The notes beneath the pieces are model-generated. The model was not told the origin of the DNA. It worked only from the letters and a program-made list of their open reading frames with translations, and made no database searches. A program made the position numbers and the translations under genes. DNA of 64,000 nucleotides. It comes from Opitutales bacterium (GTDB taxonomy: Bacteria; Verrucomicrobiota; Verrucomicrobiia; Opitutales; Intestinicryptomonadaceae). The stretch lies in NCBI GenBank assembly GCA_015061945.1, contig SUVP01000001.1, positions 62,001 to 126,000 on the forward strand. Reading direction: 5' to 3'. The stretch's first letter is position 1; each line of letters starts with the position of its first letter. Positions 49,655 through 58,779 of the stretch are shown here, piece after piece.

Positions 49655-50232
49655 TTGCGTTCTCCTTTCAATTTTAGAATTGCAATATCGCCGTCGGCTT
49701 TGCCCGATGCAACAGTAAATACGCCTGTCGAAACATTCGCACCGTCCTTGTCAATGCTCGTATCGGCTTCCAAAAGTTTTGCGTATGCTCTGCCCAAGAA
49801 AGAAAGTTTTTCGGCAATACTTTTCGACGCAAAATCATCAAGTTGAAATGAATTTTCTTTCAGAATTTTTACAGCAATTTTATTTTGCATTAACTTTGCA
49901 AAATATGAATCTAAACATTTTGAAATATCGGCGATTGCCAATTCATCTTTTGCGATTTTCTCGGAAATGGTTTTTACTTTTTCTTCGATTTTTGAATTTT
50001 CATTTTGCAAATTTTTTAAGGCACTACGCTTCGACTTCAATATCGCCTCATACGAGCTGACAAGCGATAGCAATCGAGATTTTTCTTCGAGCCACGATGT
50101 TTTCTTTTCTGCAGTGTCTGACATAATTTGCGTTGCTTGCGTCAAGACAGAATCGGCACGCTCGAACGCTGTCGCCCACGACATCAACGAAAAGCAACAC
50201 AAGATAAACGGTGTATATAAAAACTTTTTCAT
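49651..50232 (-). CDS. DUF3450-like exported coiled-coil protein
   Basis: The 193-residue protein has a signal peptide (about 1-22) and a long coiled coil (about 40-115), then a globular end. DUF3450 (PF11932) proteins stand at this place in TonB2-like operons of many Gram-negative bacteria; the function is unknown. The match is by layout and context as much as by motif. Confidence 0.72.
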   Translation of the reverse strand: MKKFLYTPFILCCFSLMSWATAFERADSVLTQATQIMSDTAEKKTSWLEEKSRLLSLVSSYEAILKSKRSALKNLQNENSKIEEKVKTISEKIAKDELAIADISKCLDSYFAKLMQNKIAVKILKENSFQLDDFASKSIAEKLSFLGRAYAKLLEADTSIDKDGANVSTGVFTVASGKADGDIAILKLKGERK

Positions 50233-51629
50233 TAGTCTAACTTTATGCGTATAACTTTAGTTTCTTTGAAATCTTCTGCAAGAATAACGAGCGATTTTAC
50301 CGACGCATCGTCATTTATTTTTTTCAATTCTTCAACAGCTTGTGCGTAATTTTTAATCGGCTTTGAATTTATTTCTTTGATAATATCGCCAACTGCGAGC
50401 TTGCTTGGCATAGCCGATTGTGCGGGGCTATTTGGCTTTACATATTTCACAACTGGTTGCTCGATTTTTTTCGATATCGCCTTGAGTTCGATAGCATCGT
50501 CTAACAAAAATTCTCGAATAGAAAAACCTATACGCTTAAAATATTTGGTCTGCGATTGTCTGATAGTTTTAGGCGATTCGCCAAGCGTGATTTCAAAATC
50601 CTTCGGAGCGTCTGCACCACGGATGACCGACAACTTAATTTTATCGCCTTTTTTCAGACGCACATATTGTTTCGAGAAATTATAAAGTGCATAATCTCCG
50701 CCAGCAATGAGTTCAAAATTTTTTCCATTTATACCAACGATAATATCGCCTTTTTTCAGACCTCCTTTATCGGCTGGAGAATCTTTTATAATGTCGCTAA
50801 TCAAGAATGCTTGATGATTTTCGATACCCATCATTTTTGCGACATCTCTTTTCAATACGCTCATATTTATAATACCAAGCCACGCATGATTATCGCCAGC
50901 CGGATTTGACGGCACATACTTCAAAATGTCATTTATCTCGTTTGGCAAAACAATTTTGTCGGATGAATTTGGAAGAGCTAACGACACCGGCAAACCCTTT
51001 ATATCAGCAGCATACAAGTTGTATTGGGCAACGTATACCCCATATCCCCAACCGACAAAATCTCCGTTTTGATTAAACACAACTCCGCCCGACGCACTAA
51101 CAGCTTCGGCTGTTGACGCCATATCGAGCGGACGTTTCCCGATATCTTGAACGTATGAACGCATAAGAATTGGCTCAAAAAGCATTTCGTCTGAGTAAAA
51201 GCCGACACCCCAAACGCAATCTCCACGAGAAAGTTTTGCCGTCTTAAATTTCGAGATAGGAATTCTATCTTTGGGCAGACCGTTTTTTATTCTGATAAAA
51301 TTTATTTTTGATACTGAATCTGCCCCAAGGTATTCTGCGGGGTACCCGTCGACATCTCCGCCATAAAAGAACACTTTAAAATCTTTTAATTCGTCGTGGC
51401 GAAAAGAATTGAGCATTACAGATGGCGAAAGCATCACAAGCCCGTTATCGTCGACAATAGTTCCAACAACGTACTCTTGCTTTCTGTCTTCCTCAAGTTC
51501 GATAGTATATTTGACAACAACCGAACACTTCACACGTTCTTGAAAAATCTGCTCAAAATTTTGTTGTTGTGCCTTTGCAAACAACCCTACACTCGCAAAA
51601 AAAACAATAAATAATAAACGATTAAACAT
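50232..51629 (-). CDS. HtrA-like pseudo-protease with two PDZ domains
   Basis: The 465-residue protein, from ATG 51629, has a signal peptide (1-20), a trypsin-like domain (about 30-230) and PDZ domains at about 255-365 and 395-460. The usual NNHVV catalytic-histidine motif is replaced by SPSVM (68-72), and the DLAVL aspartate position reads INFIR (109-113, Asn110). Ser180 in SASGGV remains. So it keeps the fold but probably cannot cut. As first gene of the TonB-ExbB operon, with overlaps downstream, it may act as a periplasmic scaffold or sensor. An open frame upstream of 51629 adds no plausible residues. Confidence 0.8.
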   Translation of the reverse strand: MFNRLLFIVFFASVGLFAKAQQQNFEQIFQERVKCSVVVKYTIELEEDRKQEYVVGTIVDDNGLVMLSPSVMLNSFRHDELKDFKVFFYGGDVDGYPAEYLGADSVSKINFIRIKNGLPKDRIPISKFKTAKLSRGDCVWGVGFYSDEMLFEPILMRSYVQDIGKRPLDMASTAEAVSASGGVVFNQNGDFVGWGYGVYVAQYNLYAADIKGLPVSLALPNSSDKIVLPNEINDILKYVPSNPAGDNHAWLGIINMSVLKRDVAKMMGIENHQAFLISDIIKDSPADKGGLKKGDIIVGINGKNFELIAGGDYALYNFSKQYVRLKKGDKIKLSVIRGADAPKDFEITLGESPKTIRQSQTKYFKRIGFSIREFLLDDAIELKAISKKIEQPVVKYVKPNSPAQSAMPSKLAVGDIIKEINSKPIKNYAQAVEELKKINDDASVKSLVILAEDFKETKVIRIKLD

Positions 51630-51686
51630 AGCAAAAATTTTCTCAAAACATAAAAATTTAGCAAACATTTTTGATACAAAATATTC

Positions 51687-52805
51687 TCATTTTATCACCC
51701 AATTATAATGATATTTTGAAAGTTTACGCATACCATTTTTTTCGACAGCAACAGTATCTTCAATTCGGCAACCACCGATTCCCCGATAGTACAAACCAGG
51801 CTCGACTGTAATTACATTGCCAGTTTTAAGAATGCACTTACGCGGGCTTATCGAAACTTTCTCATGAATATCCAACCCGACTCCGTGTCCGGTAGAATGG
51901 AAGAATCCTCCCCACGCCCCTTTTTTAAATTCTGTAAAATAGCCATTTTTGGCAAAAAAATCGTCAACTGCATTGTGAATTACCGAACCATCCACACCAT
52001 CTTTAACTTTTGAAAGTGCGAGCTTCTGTGCCTTTATGACGGTTTCTACGAGACTCGATTGTGCGGAAGTCGGTTCGCCTTTCAGAAAAGTACGAGTCAT
52101 ATCGCCGAAGTATCCAGTTGAACGCAAGCGTGGGAAAATATCGGCAACAATCAACGAGTTTGGCAGAATAGCCCCATGCCCCACTTCGTGAGGATTACAC
52201 GCTTGGTTGCCACCAGCTACAATCGTGTAAAGTGCATCAGCACCTTTTGAAAGCGATGTTTTTTCAACTTCGTATCGCAAAATTTCGCTGGTGAGAATAT
52301 TATCGTGCCAGATAATTTTGCGACCGGAAATTTTCGATTCTCGCAAGATATTTTCTATCCGTTCAAAGCCGAGCGACGCAATCGCATTTGCCTTTGCAAT
52401 TTCTCGCATCTCAAAATTATCCTTAATATCTCGCTCTGGGAACAATGGCTTTTCAGACACTGCGACATCGAAACCTGCCCCACGCAATTTTTCGAGTTGC
52501 AATGCGGGGAAATCAGCCGAAACAACAATCGCTTTAATCTTCGATTTTTTCAGCAGATGAATTAAAACGCCAGTGTCATCAAGACGTATTCCTTTGCCAA
52601 ATTTTTCAGATAGCAACGATAAATCGAAAACCTCATCGAGTCTGCCAGCATTGCGGAGACGTCCAAGTTCGAGTGCTCCGACTAACGCACATTTTTTCCC
52701 ACGGAGAGTAAAGGCGTAAAAAGGGTCAGGCACAGCGACGCCTGTAAAATAAAAAATATCAGAATTAGTTTGGCACGAGCCACGCAAAACAATTTCTCTT
52801 TTCAT
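51687..52805 (-). CDS. M24 family Xaa-Pro aminopeptidase-like metallopeptidase
   Basis: The 372-residue protein has an N-terminal creatinase-like domain (about 1-130) and the pita-bread peptidase domain. All five metal ligands are seen: Asp in VADIFPR and FGDMTRTF, His in STGHGVGLDIHE, Glu in VITVEPGLYY and Glu in CRIEDTVAV. It likely removes N-terminal residues before proline. The start is ATG 52805; a GTG at 52823 is possible. It lies upstream of the TonB operon with 57 bases between. Confidence 0.88.
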   Translation of the reverse strand: MKREIVLRGSCQTNSDIFYFTGVAVPDPFYAFTLRGKKCALVGALELGRLRNAGRLDEVFDLSLLSEKFGKGIRLDDTGVLIHLLKKSKIKAIVVSADFPALQLEKLRGAGFDVAVSEKPLFPERDIKDNFEMREIAKANAIASLGFERIENILRESKISGRKIIWHDNILTSEILRYEVEKTSLSKGADALYTIVAGGNQACNPHEVGHGAILPNSLIVADIFPRLRSTGYFGDMTRTFLKGEPTSAQSSLVETVIKAQKLALSKVKDGVDGSVIHNAVDDFFAKNGYFTEFKKGAWGGFFHSTGHGVGLDIHEKVSISPRKCILKTGNVITVEPGLYYRGIGGCRIEDTVAVEKNGMRKLSKYHYNWVIK

Positions 52806-52832
52806 TTTTTTATTATTGCTCACTACGCCTAA

Positions 52833-53336
52833 ATGTACAGACTAAAAAATATGTTTAACTTTCTAAAAATTGCATTACTCGCCATCTGCTCCGTTGCCAT
52901 TTTCACAGGATGCGATGACAAAAATGAAAAGCAAACGACAATCGATACACTTTTCGATTTGTCGATTAACAACGTTCCATTCAAAGCACAAATTGCAGTG
53001 TTCGATTCTGAAAAGATGCGTGGGCTTATGTTCAGAGAATCGCTCCCCGAAAATAATGGGATGGTCTTTGTTTACGACACCCCGACACAAGCGTCATTTT
53101 GGATGAAAAACACACTCATTCCGCTCGACATCGGATTTTTCGACAAGAACGGAATTCTTACCGAAGTGAAAAAACTTTATCCACAAAACCTCGACGCTGT
53201 AAAATCATCTCGAAACGATATTTTATTTTGTATTGAAATGAACGCTGGTTGGTTCGATAAAAATAATGTGAAATCGTCAGCTAAACTCGATATGAAAAAA
53301 CTTTCCGACGCAATATCTGCTCGAAAAGCAAAATGA
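52833..53336 (+). CDS. DUF192 lipoprotein
   Basis: The 167-residue protein has a lipoprotein signal ending IFTGC (Cys27) and a DUF192 domain (PF02643) with EKMRGLMFRESLPENNGMVF and FWMKNTLIPLDIGFFD. The function of DUF192 is unknown. An alternative ATG at 52851 would also keep the signal. It is divergent from the M24 peptidase with only 27 bases between, and overlaps the next gene by ATGA. Confidence 0.88.
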   Translation: MYRLKNMFNFLKIALLAICSVAIFTGCDDKNEKQTTIDTLFDLSINNVPFKAQIAVFDSEKMRGLMFRESLPENNGMVFVYDTPTQASFWMKNTLIPLDIGFFDKNGILTEVKKLYPQNLDAVKSSRNDILFCIEMNAGWFDKNNVKSSAKLDMKKLSDAISARKAK

Positions 53337-53593
53337 AAAAATACTCAAAAAAACAAAAAATTTTATTGATGAGCATATCGCTTGTAATTGCGATATGTGC
53401 CTATTTTACGGCTTATTCAGCATTCACTGCCGATATGACCGATTGGCAGAAAAAACAAAAAATAGATTTTCAAGCTAATACCGGTGCGACAAAATTTAAG
53501 GCTCGCATAGACTCGCTGTCAATTGCGGGACTTGCGTTTTGCGTATCGGCAATAACTATAATCGCAATTAAAAAAATTACTGAAAAGAAATGA
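53333..53593 (+). CDS. Small two-segment membrane protein
   Basis: The 86-residue protein has hydrophobic segments at about 8-31 and 61-79 and a basic C-terminus, with a soluble loop between. I recognise no family. ATGA overlaps with both DUF192 upstream and mnmE downstream support translation. Confidence 0.7.
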   Translation: MKKYSKKQKILLMSISLVIAICAYFTAYSAFTADMTDWQKKQKIDFQANTGATKFKARIDSLSIAGLAFCVSAITIIAIKKITEKK

Positions 53594-54945
53594 ACGATAC
53601 CATTGCGGCACTTTCCACCCCACAAGGCGAATCGGCAATAGCTCTCGTACGTTTGAGCGGAGCTGATTGCGAAAAAATCGCACAAGAAATATTTTCAAAA
53701 AAATCAATCACGCCTCGACAAGCAAATTTTGGAGCTTACAAAAACCTTGCCGACGAAAAAATCGACGAGTGCGTTTTTACACTTTTTAAAGGACCTGCAT
53801 CGTACACAGGTGAAGATATGTTGGAAATATCTTGCCATGGCAATCCGTTTATTGTGCAGAAAATCCTCGAAGACCTTTTTGCAAGAGGTGTTCGTGGCGC
53901 ACACGCTGGCGAGTTCACACGCCGTGCATTTATCAACGATAAACTCGACCTTTCACAAGCCGAAGCTGTCGCACTTGTGATTGGTGCAAGAAGCCAACGA
54001 TCTTTACAAGCCGCACAAAAGCAGTTGTCGGGCGAACTCGGCAAACGCATCGCCGAATTTTCCGACAGACTTATGGATATGACAGCTCTCGTGGAGGCGT
54101 ATATCGATTTCCCCGAAGACGACCTCCCCGACGAAGACAAGCAAGCTTTGTTTAAATCGGCAGATGAGCTTGCGTCAGATTTTTCACGTCTTATTGAGAC
54201 CTCGAAGTATACGCACTTGGTTCACAACGGCATAAATGCAGTGATTGCAGGAGCCCCAAACGCAGGGAAATCGTCGCTATTAAATCGCCTTGTTGGCGAC
54301 GAACGAGCAATCGTAAGCTCGTCAGCTGGCACAACACGAGACTTCATCAGCGAAAAAATTATCCTTGGCAAATACTCGCTAAACATCGTCGATACCGCTG
54401 GATTGCGTACACCCGACGGAGAAATAGAAGCACGTGGAATAGGTATGGCAATAGATAAACTAAAGCTCTCGGATATCCGTTTGCTCGTGTTCGATTCAGC
54501 AGACGAACCACCCGAACTTCCCGAAGAAGTCATTGCAACACTTTCGCCTGACAACACTATCGCAATCATAAATAAGTGCGATTTGCCCGACGCAAAAATT
54601 GCATTGTTCAAAGAAAAATTTAAGGATTTCAACCCTGTCGAAATATCGTGCGAAAAATCGCAAGGTATTGAAAATTTACGCAACGCAATTATCAATTTGA
54701 TTGAAACAAAACATATCACCGCAAGTGCCGACGACATTCTTGTCAGTGCTCGCCACGCTTCAGCTCTCGAACGTGCAAAAGATGCACTAAAGTCGGCTTC
54801 AATGAAAATCGAAGCAAACGAAGCAAGCGAACTGCCCGCATCCGATTTGCGTGAAGCACTCAATGCTCTCGGAGAAATTGTCGGCAAAACCGACCACGAA
54901 CAAATTCTCGACCGCATATTCTCAAAATTCTGCATCGGCAAATAA
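53590..54945 (+). CDS. mnmE: tRNA modification GTPase MnmE
   Basis: MnmE with MnmG places the cm5/cmnm5 group on U34 of several tRNAs. The 451-residue protein begins DTIAALSTPQGESAIALVRLSG, has ASYTGEDMLEISCHG, the G domain with GAPNAGKSS, DTAG and NKCD, and the C-terminal catalytic motif FCIGK with Cys448. mnmG is not adjacent. Confidence 0.96.
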   Translation: MNDTIAALSTPQGESAIALVRLSGADCEKIAQEIFSKKSITPRQANFGAYKNLADEKIDECVFTLFKGPASYTGEDMLEISCHGNPFIVQKILEDLFARGVRGAHAGEFTRRAFINDKLDLSQAEAVALVIGARSQRSLQAAQKQLSGELGKRIAEFSDRLMDMTALVEAYIDFPEDDLPDEDKQALFKSADELASDFSRLIETSKYTHLVHNGINAVIAGAPNAGKSSLLNRLVGDERAIVSSSAGTTRDFISEKIILGKYSLNIVDTAGLRTPDGEIEARGIGMAIDKLKLSDIRLLVFDSADEPPELPEEVIATLSPDNTIAIINKCDLPDAKIALFKEKFKDFNPVEISCEKSQGIENLRNAIINLIETKHITASADDILVSARHASALERAKDALKSASMKIEANEASELPASDLREALNALGEIVGKTDHEQILDRIFSKFCIGK

Positions 54946-55006
54946 AGTGTATTTACTTGCAAATAAACCCGACTTTTTACACTCTAAAATACTTAACTAA
55001 ATAAAT

Positions 55007-56245
55007 ATGATGAAAAAAATATCTATACTACTTGGGATTATATTATCAAACACCTTATTGTTGTTAGCAATACTTTGCAACGATAGCAGAAAAGCCGAAT
55101 TTAATGGGCTTGATATGAATTTGGGAACGCTCTCAAAAATATCAAACGCACAAACACGTTCAATTTCAGCCGAAAATATGACGGGCGAAAAAAGTGGCGG
55201 AGCAAAAGCAGTACCGTCCTCGCCAAAGGTCAGAAACGTATCAAACGCATCGCACCCTGCAAAAGAGCTTGGCAAGGGTTGGAAAGTAAATCCATACTTG
55301 CACATTGCTCCAAACGAAGTTATTACAATCGCCGACATCAAAGGTTCGGGAGCAATCCAACATATTTGGATGACACCAACAGGCAACTGGCGTAACCTCA
55401 TCATCAGAATGTATTGGGACGGCGAAGAAAATCCATCTGTCGAAGTTCCGATGGGAGACTTCTTCTGTATGGGATATAATCAATTCGCCCAAGTTTCCTC
55501 ATTGCCTGTTTGTGTAAACCCAGGGCAAGCGTTTAACTGCTACTGGAAAATGCCTTTCAGAAAATCAGCAAAAATAACAGTTGAAAATCGTGGACCAAAA
55601 GAAAGAAACCTCTATTTCCAAGTTGATTATGTTTTGACTGAAATCGACGACAACGAAGCATACTTCCACGCACAATATCGTCAATCTTTCCCGACTAACA
55701 ACGCAATCCATACGATTCTCGATGGCGTCAAAGGGAAAGGTCAATACGTTGGTGCATACTTTGCTTGGCGTGTAAATAACACAGGTTGGTGGGGCGAAGG
55801 CGAAGTAAAATTCTATATCGACGGCGATACAGAATACCCGACAATCTGCGGAACTGGCTTTGAAGATTATATCTGCGGTTCGTACAATTTCGACGTCGGC
55901 AAAAAGTATGTTCCATTTACAACTCCATACGCGGGAATGCCTCAAGTAATTGCACCAAACGGAGCATACAAGCCTGCAGATTTTGGGCTTTACCGTTGGC
56001 ACATCGTTGATCCAATCCGCTTCAATTCAGATTTACGCATTACTGTTCAAGACTTGGGCTGGAAAAAAGGTTGGATTTATCTCCAACAAAAATCGGATAT
56101 TTCATCAGTCGCATTCTGGTATCAAACAGAACCACACGCAAAATTCCCGCCATTGCCATCTAAAGACGAGCTTTTCAAAAGAACAAAACCAGCAACTCAA
56201 GACGCAACAAAAGGTATCGGTTCAACACCAAACTTAAGCGAATAA
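55007..56245 (+). CDS. DUF2961/GH172-like protein
   Basis: The 412-residue protein has an N-terminal hydrophobic export segment (about 5-24), then a DUF2961 core (PF09998): KGSGAIQHIWMT, EVPMGDFF, WKMPFRKSAKI and GTGFEDYICGSYNF with Glu286. The family is now GH172, whose studied members act on difructose dianhydride I or D-arabinan; E in the GTGxEDY motif is among the catalytic acids there. The double jelly-roll core appears complete. Substrate here is unknown. No neighbours give a pathway. Confidence 0.85.
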   Translation: MMKKISILLGIILSNTLLLLAILCNDSRKAEFNGLDMNLGTLSKISNAQTRSISAENMTGEKSGGAKAVPSSPKVRNVSNASHPAKELGKGWKVNPYLHIAPNEVITIADIKGSGAIQHIWMTPTGNWRNLIIRMYWDGEENPSVEVPMGDFFCMGYNQFAQVSSLPVCVNPGQAFNCYWKMPFRKSAKITVENRGPKERNLYFQVDYVLTEIDDNEAYFHAQYRQSFPTNNAIHTILDGVKGKGQYVGAYFAWRVNNTGWWGEGEVKFYIDGDTEYPTICGTGFEDYICGSYNFDVGKKYVPFTTPYAGMPQVIAPNGAYKPADFGLYRWHIVDPIRFNSDLRITVQDLGWKKGWIYLQQKSDISSVAFWYQTEPHAKFPPLPSKDELFKRTKPATQDATKGIGSTPNLSE

Positions 56246-56290
56246 CATTTTCTGCAACACAGATTGTTTTTGTTTATTGTTGACTTAATG

Positions 56291-56319
56291 TTGGCTAAAT
56301 ATACACATATCTATATTAT
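56291..56319 (+). promoter_or_regulatory. Probable promoter of the GYF_2 membrane protein gene
   Basis: TTGGCT, 17-base spacer, TATTAT (5/6 at -10). The -10 ends 8 bases before the ATG at 56328, predicting a leaderless or nearly leaderless message. No ribosome site is visible. Confidence 0.45.
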
Positions 56320-56327
56320 TTTTTAGT

Positions 56328-57167
56328 ATGTGGTACTATTCAAGAGACGGTAAAGAGAAGCAGGGTCCGATATCGGACGCTGCCGTAGCCGTCTATTATA
56401 GACGCAGACAGATAGACAGAACTACTCAGATGTGGTCTCCAAAACAAAAGAAATGGTTGCCATTAGAACAAACTTCTATCTACAAAAAAATACGCAAAGG
56501 CAGAACAAGCCAACATTTTGTCGACTTACAATATAACACACGTTTTCTCAGAGCTTTTTTGACATCACTATTAATTTGTGTGTTTGCCACAATTTATTAT
56601 AGATACAATAATATCTTAGAATATATCAACTTTATCGATAATGGAGGCGTTATGGATAAAGTCGATATGATGATTAAATCTACCGAAAATGCCCTCACGC
56701 AAAAATTGATATCGGCAGTACTTTTGATATTATTTGTATTTTCGGCATACTTCTTGTTCAAGTGGGTCAAATGTTCGGTATCAAACGCAAAATTATTTGT
56801 AAAACGCTTTTCGTTCCCACCAAATTTTTCTGCGTTAAGTTTTATAATTCCATTTTTAAATATATTTATCCCGCACAAAATTTTGTCGGAAACATTTCGT
56901 TCAACGCTGAAATCGCTGAAGATGCGAGTTAAGGTAAGATATATTCTCTTGCTATTGACTTGGCAAATTTATTGGTCGATATCATTTTTTATGTTGGTGA
57001 TTGCTCAATTTATTTTGCCAACCACTGGACAGACCGATTTGTTTATGCCACTTTTTGTGATAAGAATTTTCTTCAATATTACTTACGCAATAACGATAAT
57101 TCTTACATTGATGTTGATAACAATCCTCTATAATTTGCAACGCAAACGCCTTGCACTTTATAAGTAA
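56328..57167 (+). CDS. GYF_2 (DUF4339) plus DUF4328 membrane protein
   Basis: The 279-residue protein begins with a GYF_2 domain (2-50: WYYSRDGKEKQGPISDAAV and the later MWSPKQKKWLPL), thought to bind proline-rich or other protein segments. A DUF4328-type membrane region follows, with about four membrane segments and FSALSFIIPFLNIFIPHKIL. The role is unknown. It is convergent with the next gene with no base between the two stop codons. Confidence 0.85.
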   Translation: MWYYSRDGKEKQGPISDAAVAVYYRRRQIDRTTQMWSPKQKKWLPLEQTSIYKKIRKGRTSQHFVDLQYNTRFLRAFLTSLLICVFATIYYRYNNILEYINFIDNGGVMDKVDMMIKSTENALTQKLISAVLLILFVFSAYFLFKWVKCSVSNAKLFVKRFSFPPNFSALSFIIPFLNIFIPHKILSETFRSTLKSLKMRVKVRYILLLLTWQIYWSISFFMLVIAQFILPTTGQTDLFMPLFVIRIFFNITYAITIILTLMLITILYNLQRKRLALYK

Positions 57168-58151
57168 TTAATTTTGCGTTTTTTTGCGAAAGTCTAAATC
57201 TACATAGATTGGGCGATGATCACTGGCGATAAATCCAGCATCGAAAATTGTGGCTTTATTTGAAATGTAATTTTGCATTTTGTCGGAAACCAAAAAGAAG
57301 TCGTACATAAAATATACATTCTTTTTAGACCAAAAATATGAGTGCGATTTTCCCCATTTATCAGATTGCTCTAAGAGTTGAAGTTTCAACCTTTTCAAAT
57401 TTTTAAGGAGTTGCGAATTTGGCTCTTGATTAAAATCGCCTCCCATAATTATCGGATTATCCTTCCCGATTTCCTTAACAATGCGAGCATCGATAGCTTT
57501 CATTTCAGCAAAACGGAACGGAGCAAAGTTTTCGTCCGACTTCCTCGCTCCTTGTGCACTTTTCAAGTGAGTGGCAAAAGAATACCAACGCACACCATTT
57601 GAATCGAACGCCATACCGAGCGTCCCACGTGGAGAAAAACGATTGTCGCCTCTGAACTTAAACTTGATATCGCAACAATCAAAAATTTGCACTGGCTTTA
57701 TTTTAGAAAGAATAGCAAGCCTCGACGGTGCGTCATAGCGAGTTAACGCAATAAACGGATACTTCAAATTTTCGCGAGCCAAGTCTGCTTGCAACTCACG
57801 CAGGAATTCGATATCGCCCATTTCTTGAATCATCAAGACATCGGGATTTATTTTTTTTAGGACATTGCGAAGATGTTTTTTCTCCACCTCTGGCTTTGGT
57901 GCTTGCACATACTTGCCGTTTATCCGACGCCCTGCGACAGAATAATTGCGGACATTCCAAGTGCAAACACGTACAACTTCGGAAGATATTTTCTCGGTCG
58001 CATTTACTAATTCTAAATCTTCTGTCGACTGCGATTGTTTATATATTTCCGACGGAAATACCGACCACAACGCCCACAACACTAAAACAATCAGCCCTTG
58101 TAAAAAGCGTTTTTTGGATAAGCGATTAGATTTACCTCTACGCACAAACAC
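57168..58151 (-). CDS. Membrane-anchored or exported endonuclease/exonuclease/phosphatase protein
   Basis: The 327-residue protein, from a GTG start, has a basic N-terminus and a membrane segment at about 15-33, then an EEP domain: TWNVRN, MIQEMGD, THLKSAQG, GGDFNQEP and SDHRPIYVD. All catalytic acid, His and Asn positions are present. The domain would face the periplasm, so a nuclease or phosphodiesterase for external nucleic acid or lipids is possible. It is eight bases after ribE in the same direction. Confidence 0.85.
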   Translation of the reverse strand: MFVRRGKSNRLSKKRFLQGLIVLVLWALWSVFPSEIYKQSQSTEDLELVNATEKISSEVVRVCTWNVRNYSVAGRRINGKYVQAPKPEVEKKHLRNVLKKINPDVLMIQEMGDIEFLRELQADLARENLKYPFIALTRYDAPSRLAILSKIKPVQIFDCCDIKFKFRGDNRFSPRGTLGMAFDSNGVRWYSFATHLKSAQGARKSDENFAPFRFAEMKAIDARIVKEIGKDNPIIMGGDFNQEPNSQLLKNLKRLKLQLLEQSDKWGKSHSYFWSKKNVYFMYDFFLVSDKMQNYISNKATIFDAGFIASDHRPIYVDLDFRKKTQN

Positions 58152-58159
58152 GATTTTTC

Positions 58160-58777
58160 TTATGGTTGATAAGGTGATTTTTCGCGATTACCTGTTGCGA
58201 TTTTTTCGACGTATTTTGCGAGAATATCAAATTCCAAATTTACAAACTTGCCGACTTTGCATTCTGCCAAATTTGTTACTTCGAGCGTATGCGGAATCAA
58301 CCAAACTGCGAGAGAATCGGCGTGTGCTTCGGCAATAGTAAGCGATATTCCGTCAATTGCCGCACTGCCCTTGTATACAACATAATTTGAAAATTCTTGT
58401 GGAACGGCTACACGCAAATAGAAATTTTTTCCACGTTGTTCAAAGTCTAAAACAGTACTGCGAACATCGACATGCCCTGTTACAAAGTGTCCGCCAAGAC
58501 GTGCATTTGCCGCGAGTGAACGTTCAAGATTGACAAGCGAACCTTTTTGCAAACCTTCAAAACTCGTCAATCGGATAGTTTCTTCGAGAAGTTCAAATCC
58601 GACAACATTGCCATTTTTCGAGATAAGAGTTAAGCAACAACCATTGCACGCCAAAGAATCGCCATCTGCGAGCGAATCGGCAATGAACTGTGGAACTTCG
58701 AGTTCCAAGAGCCAAGCAGATTGTCTTTCTTCAAATTTTACGACCTTCCCAGTTGCTTCAACAATACCTGTAAACAT
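58160..58777 (-). CDS. ribE: Riboflavin synthase alpha chain
   Basis: The 205-residue protein has two lumazine-binding halves: MFTGIVEATGKV and DSLACNGCCLTL in the first, GGHFVTGHVDV and SAAIDGISLTIAE in the second. It makes riboflavin from two lumazine molecules. Other rib genes are not in the window. Its ribosome site AAAAAGGAGA lies in the 3' arm of a 13-bp inverted repeat. Confidence 0.95.
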   Translation of the reverse strand: MFTGIVEATGKVVKFEERQSAWLLELEVPQFIADSLADGDSLACNGCCLTLISKNGNVVGFELLEETIRLTSFEGLQKGSLVNLERSLAANARLGGHFVTGHVDVRSTVLDFEQRGKNFYLRVAVPQEFSNYVVYKGSAAIDGISLTIAEAHADSLAVWLIPHTLEVTNLAECKVGKFVNLEFDILAKYVEKIATGNREKSPYQP

Positions 58778-58779
58778 AA

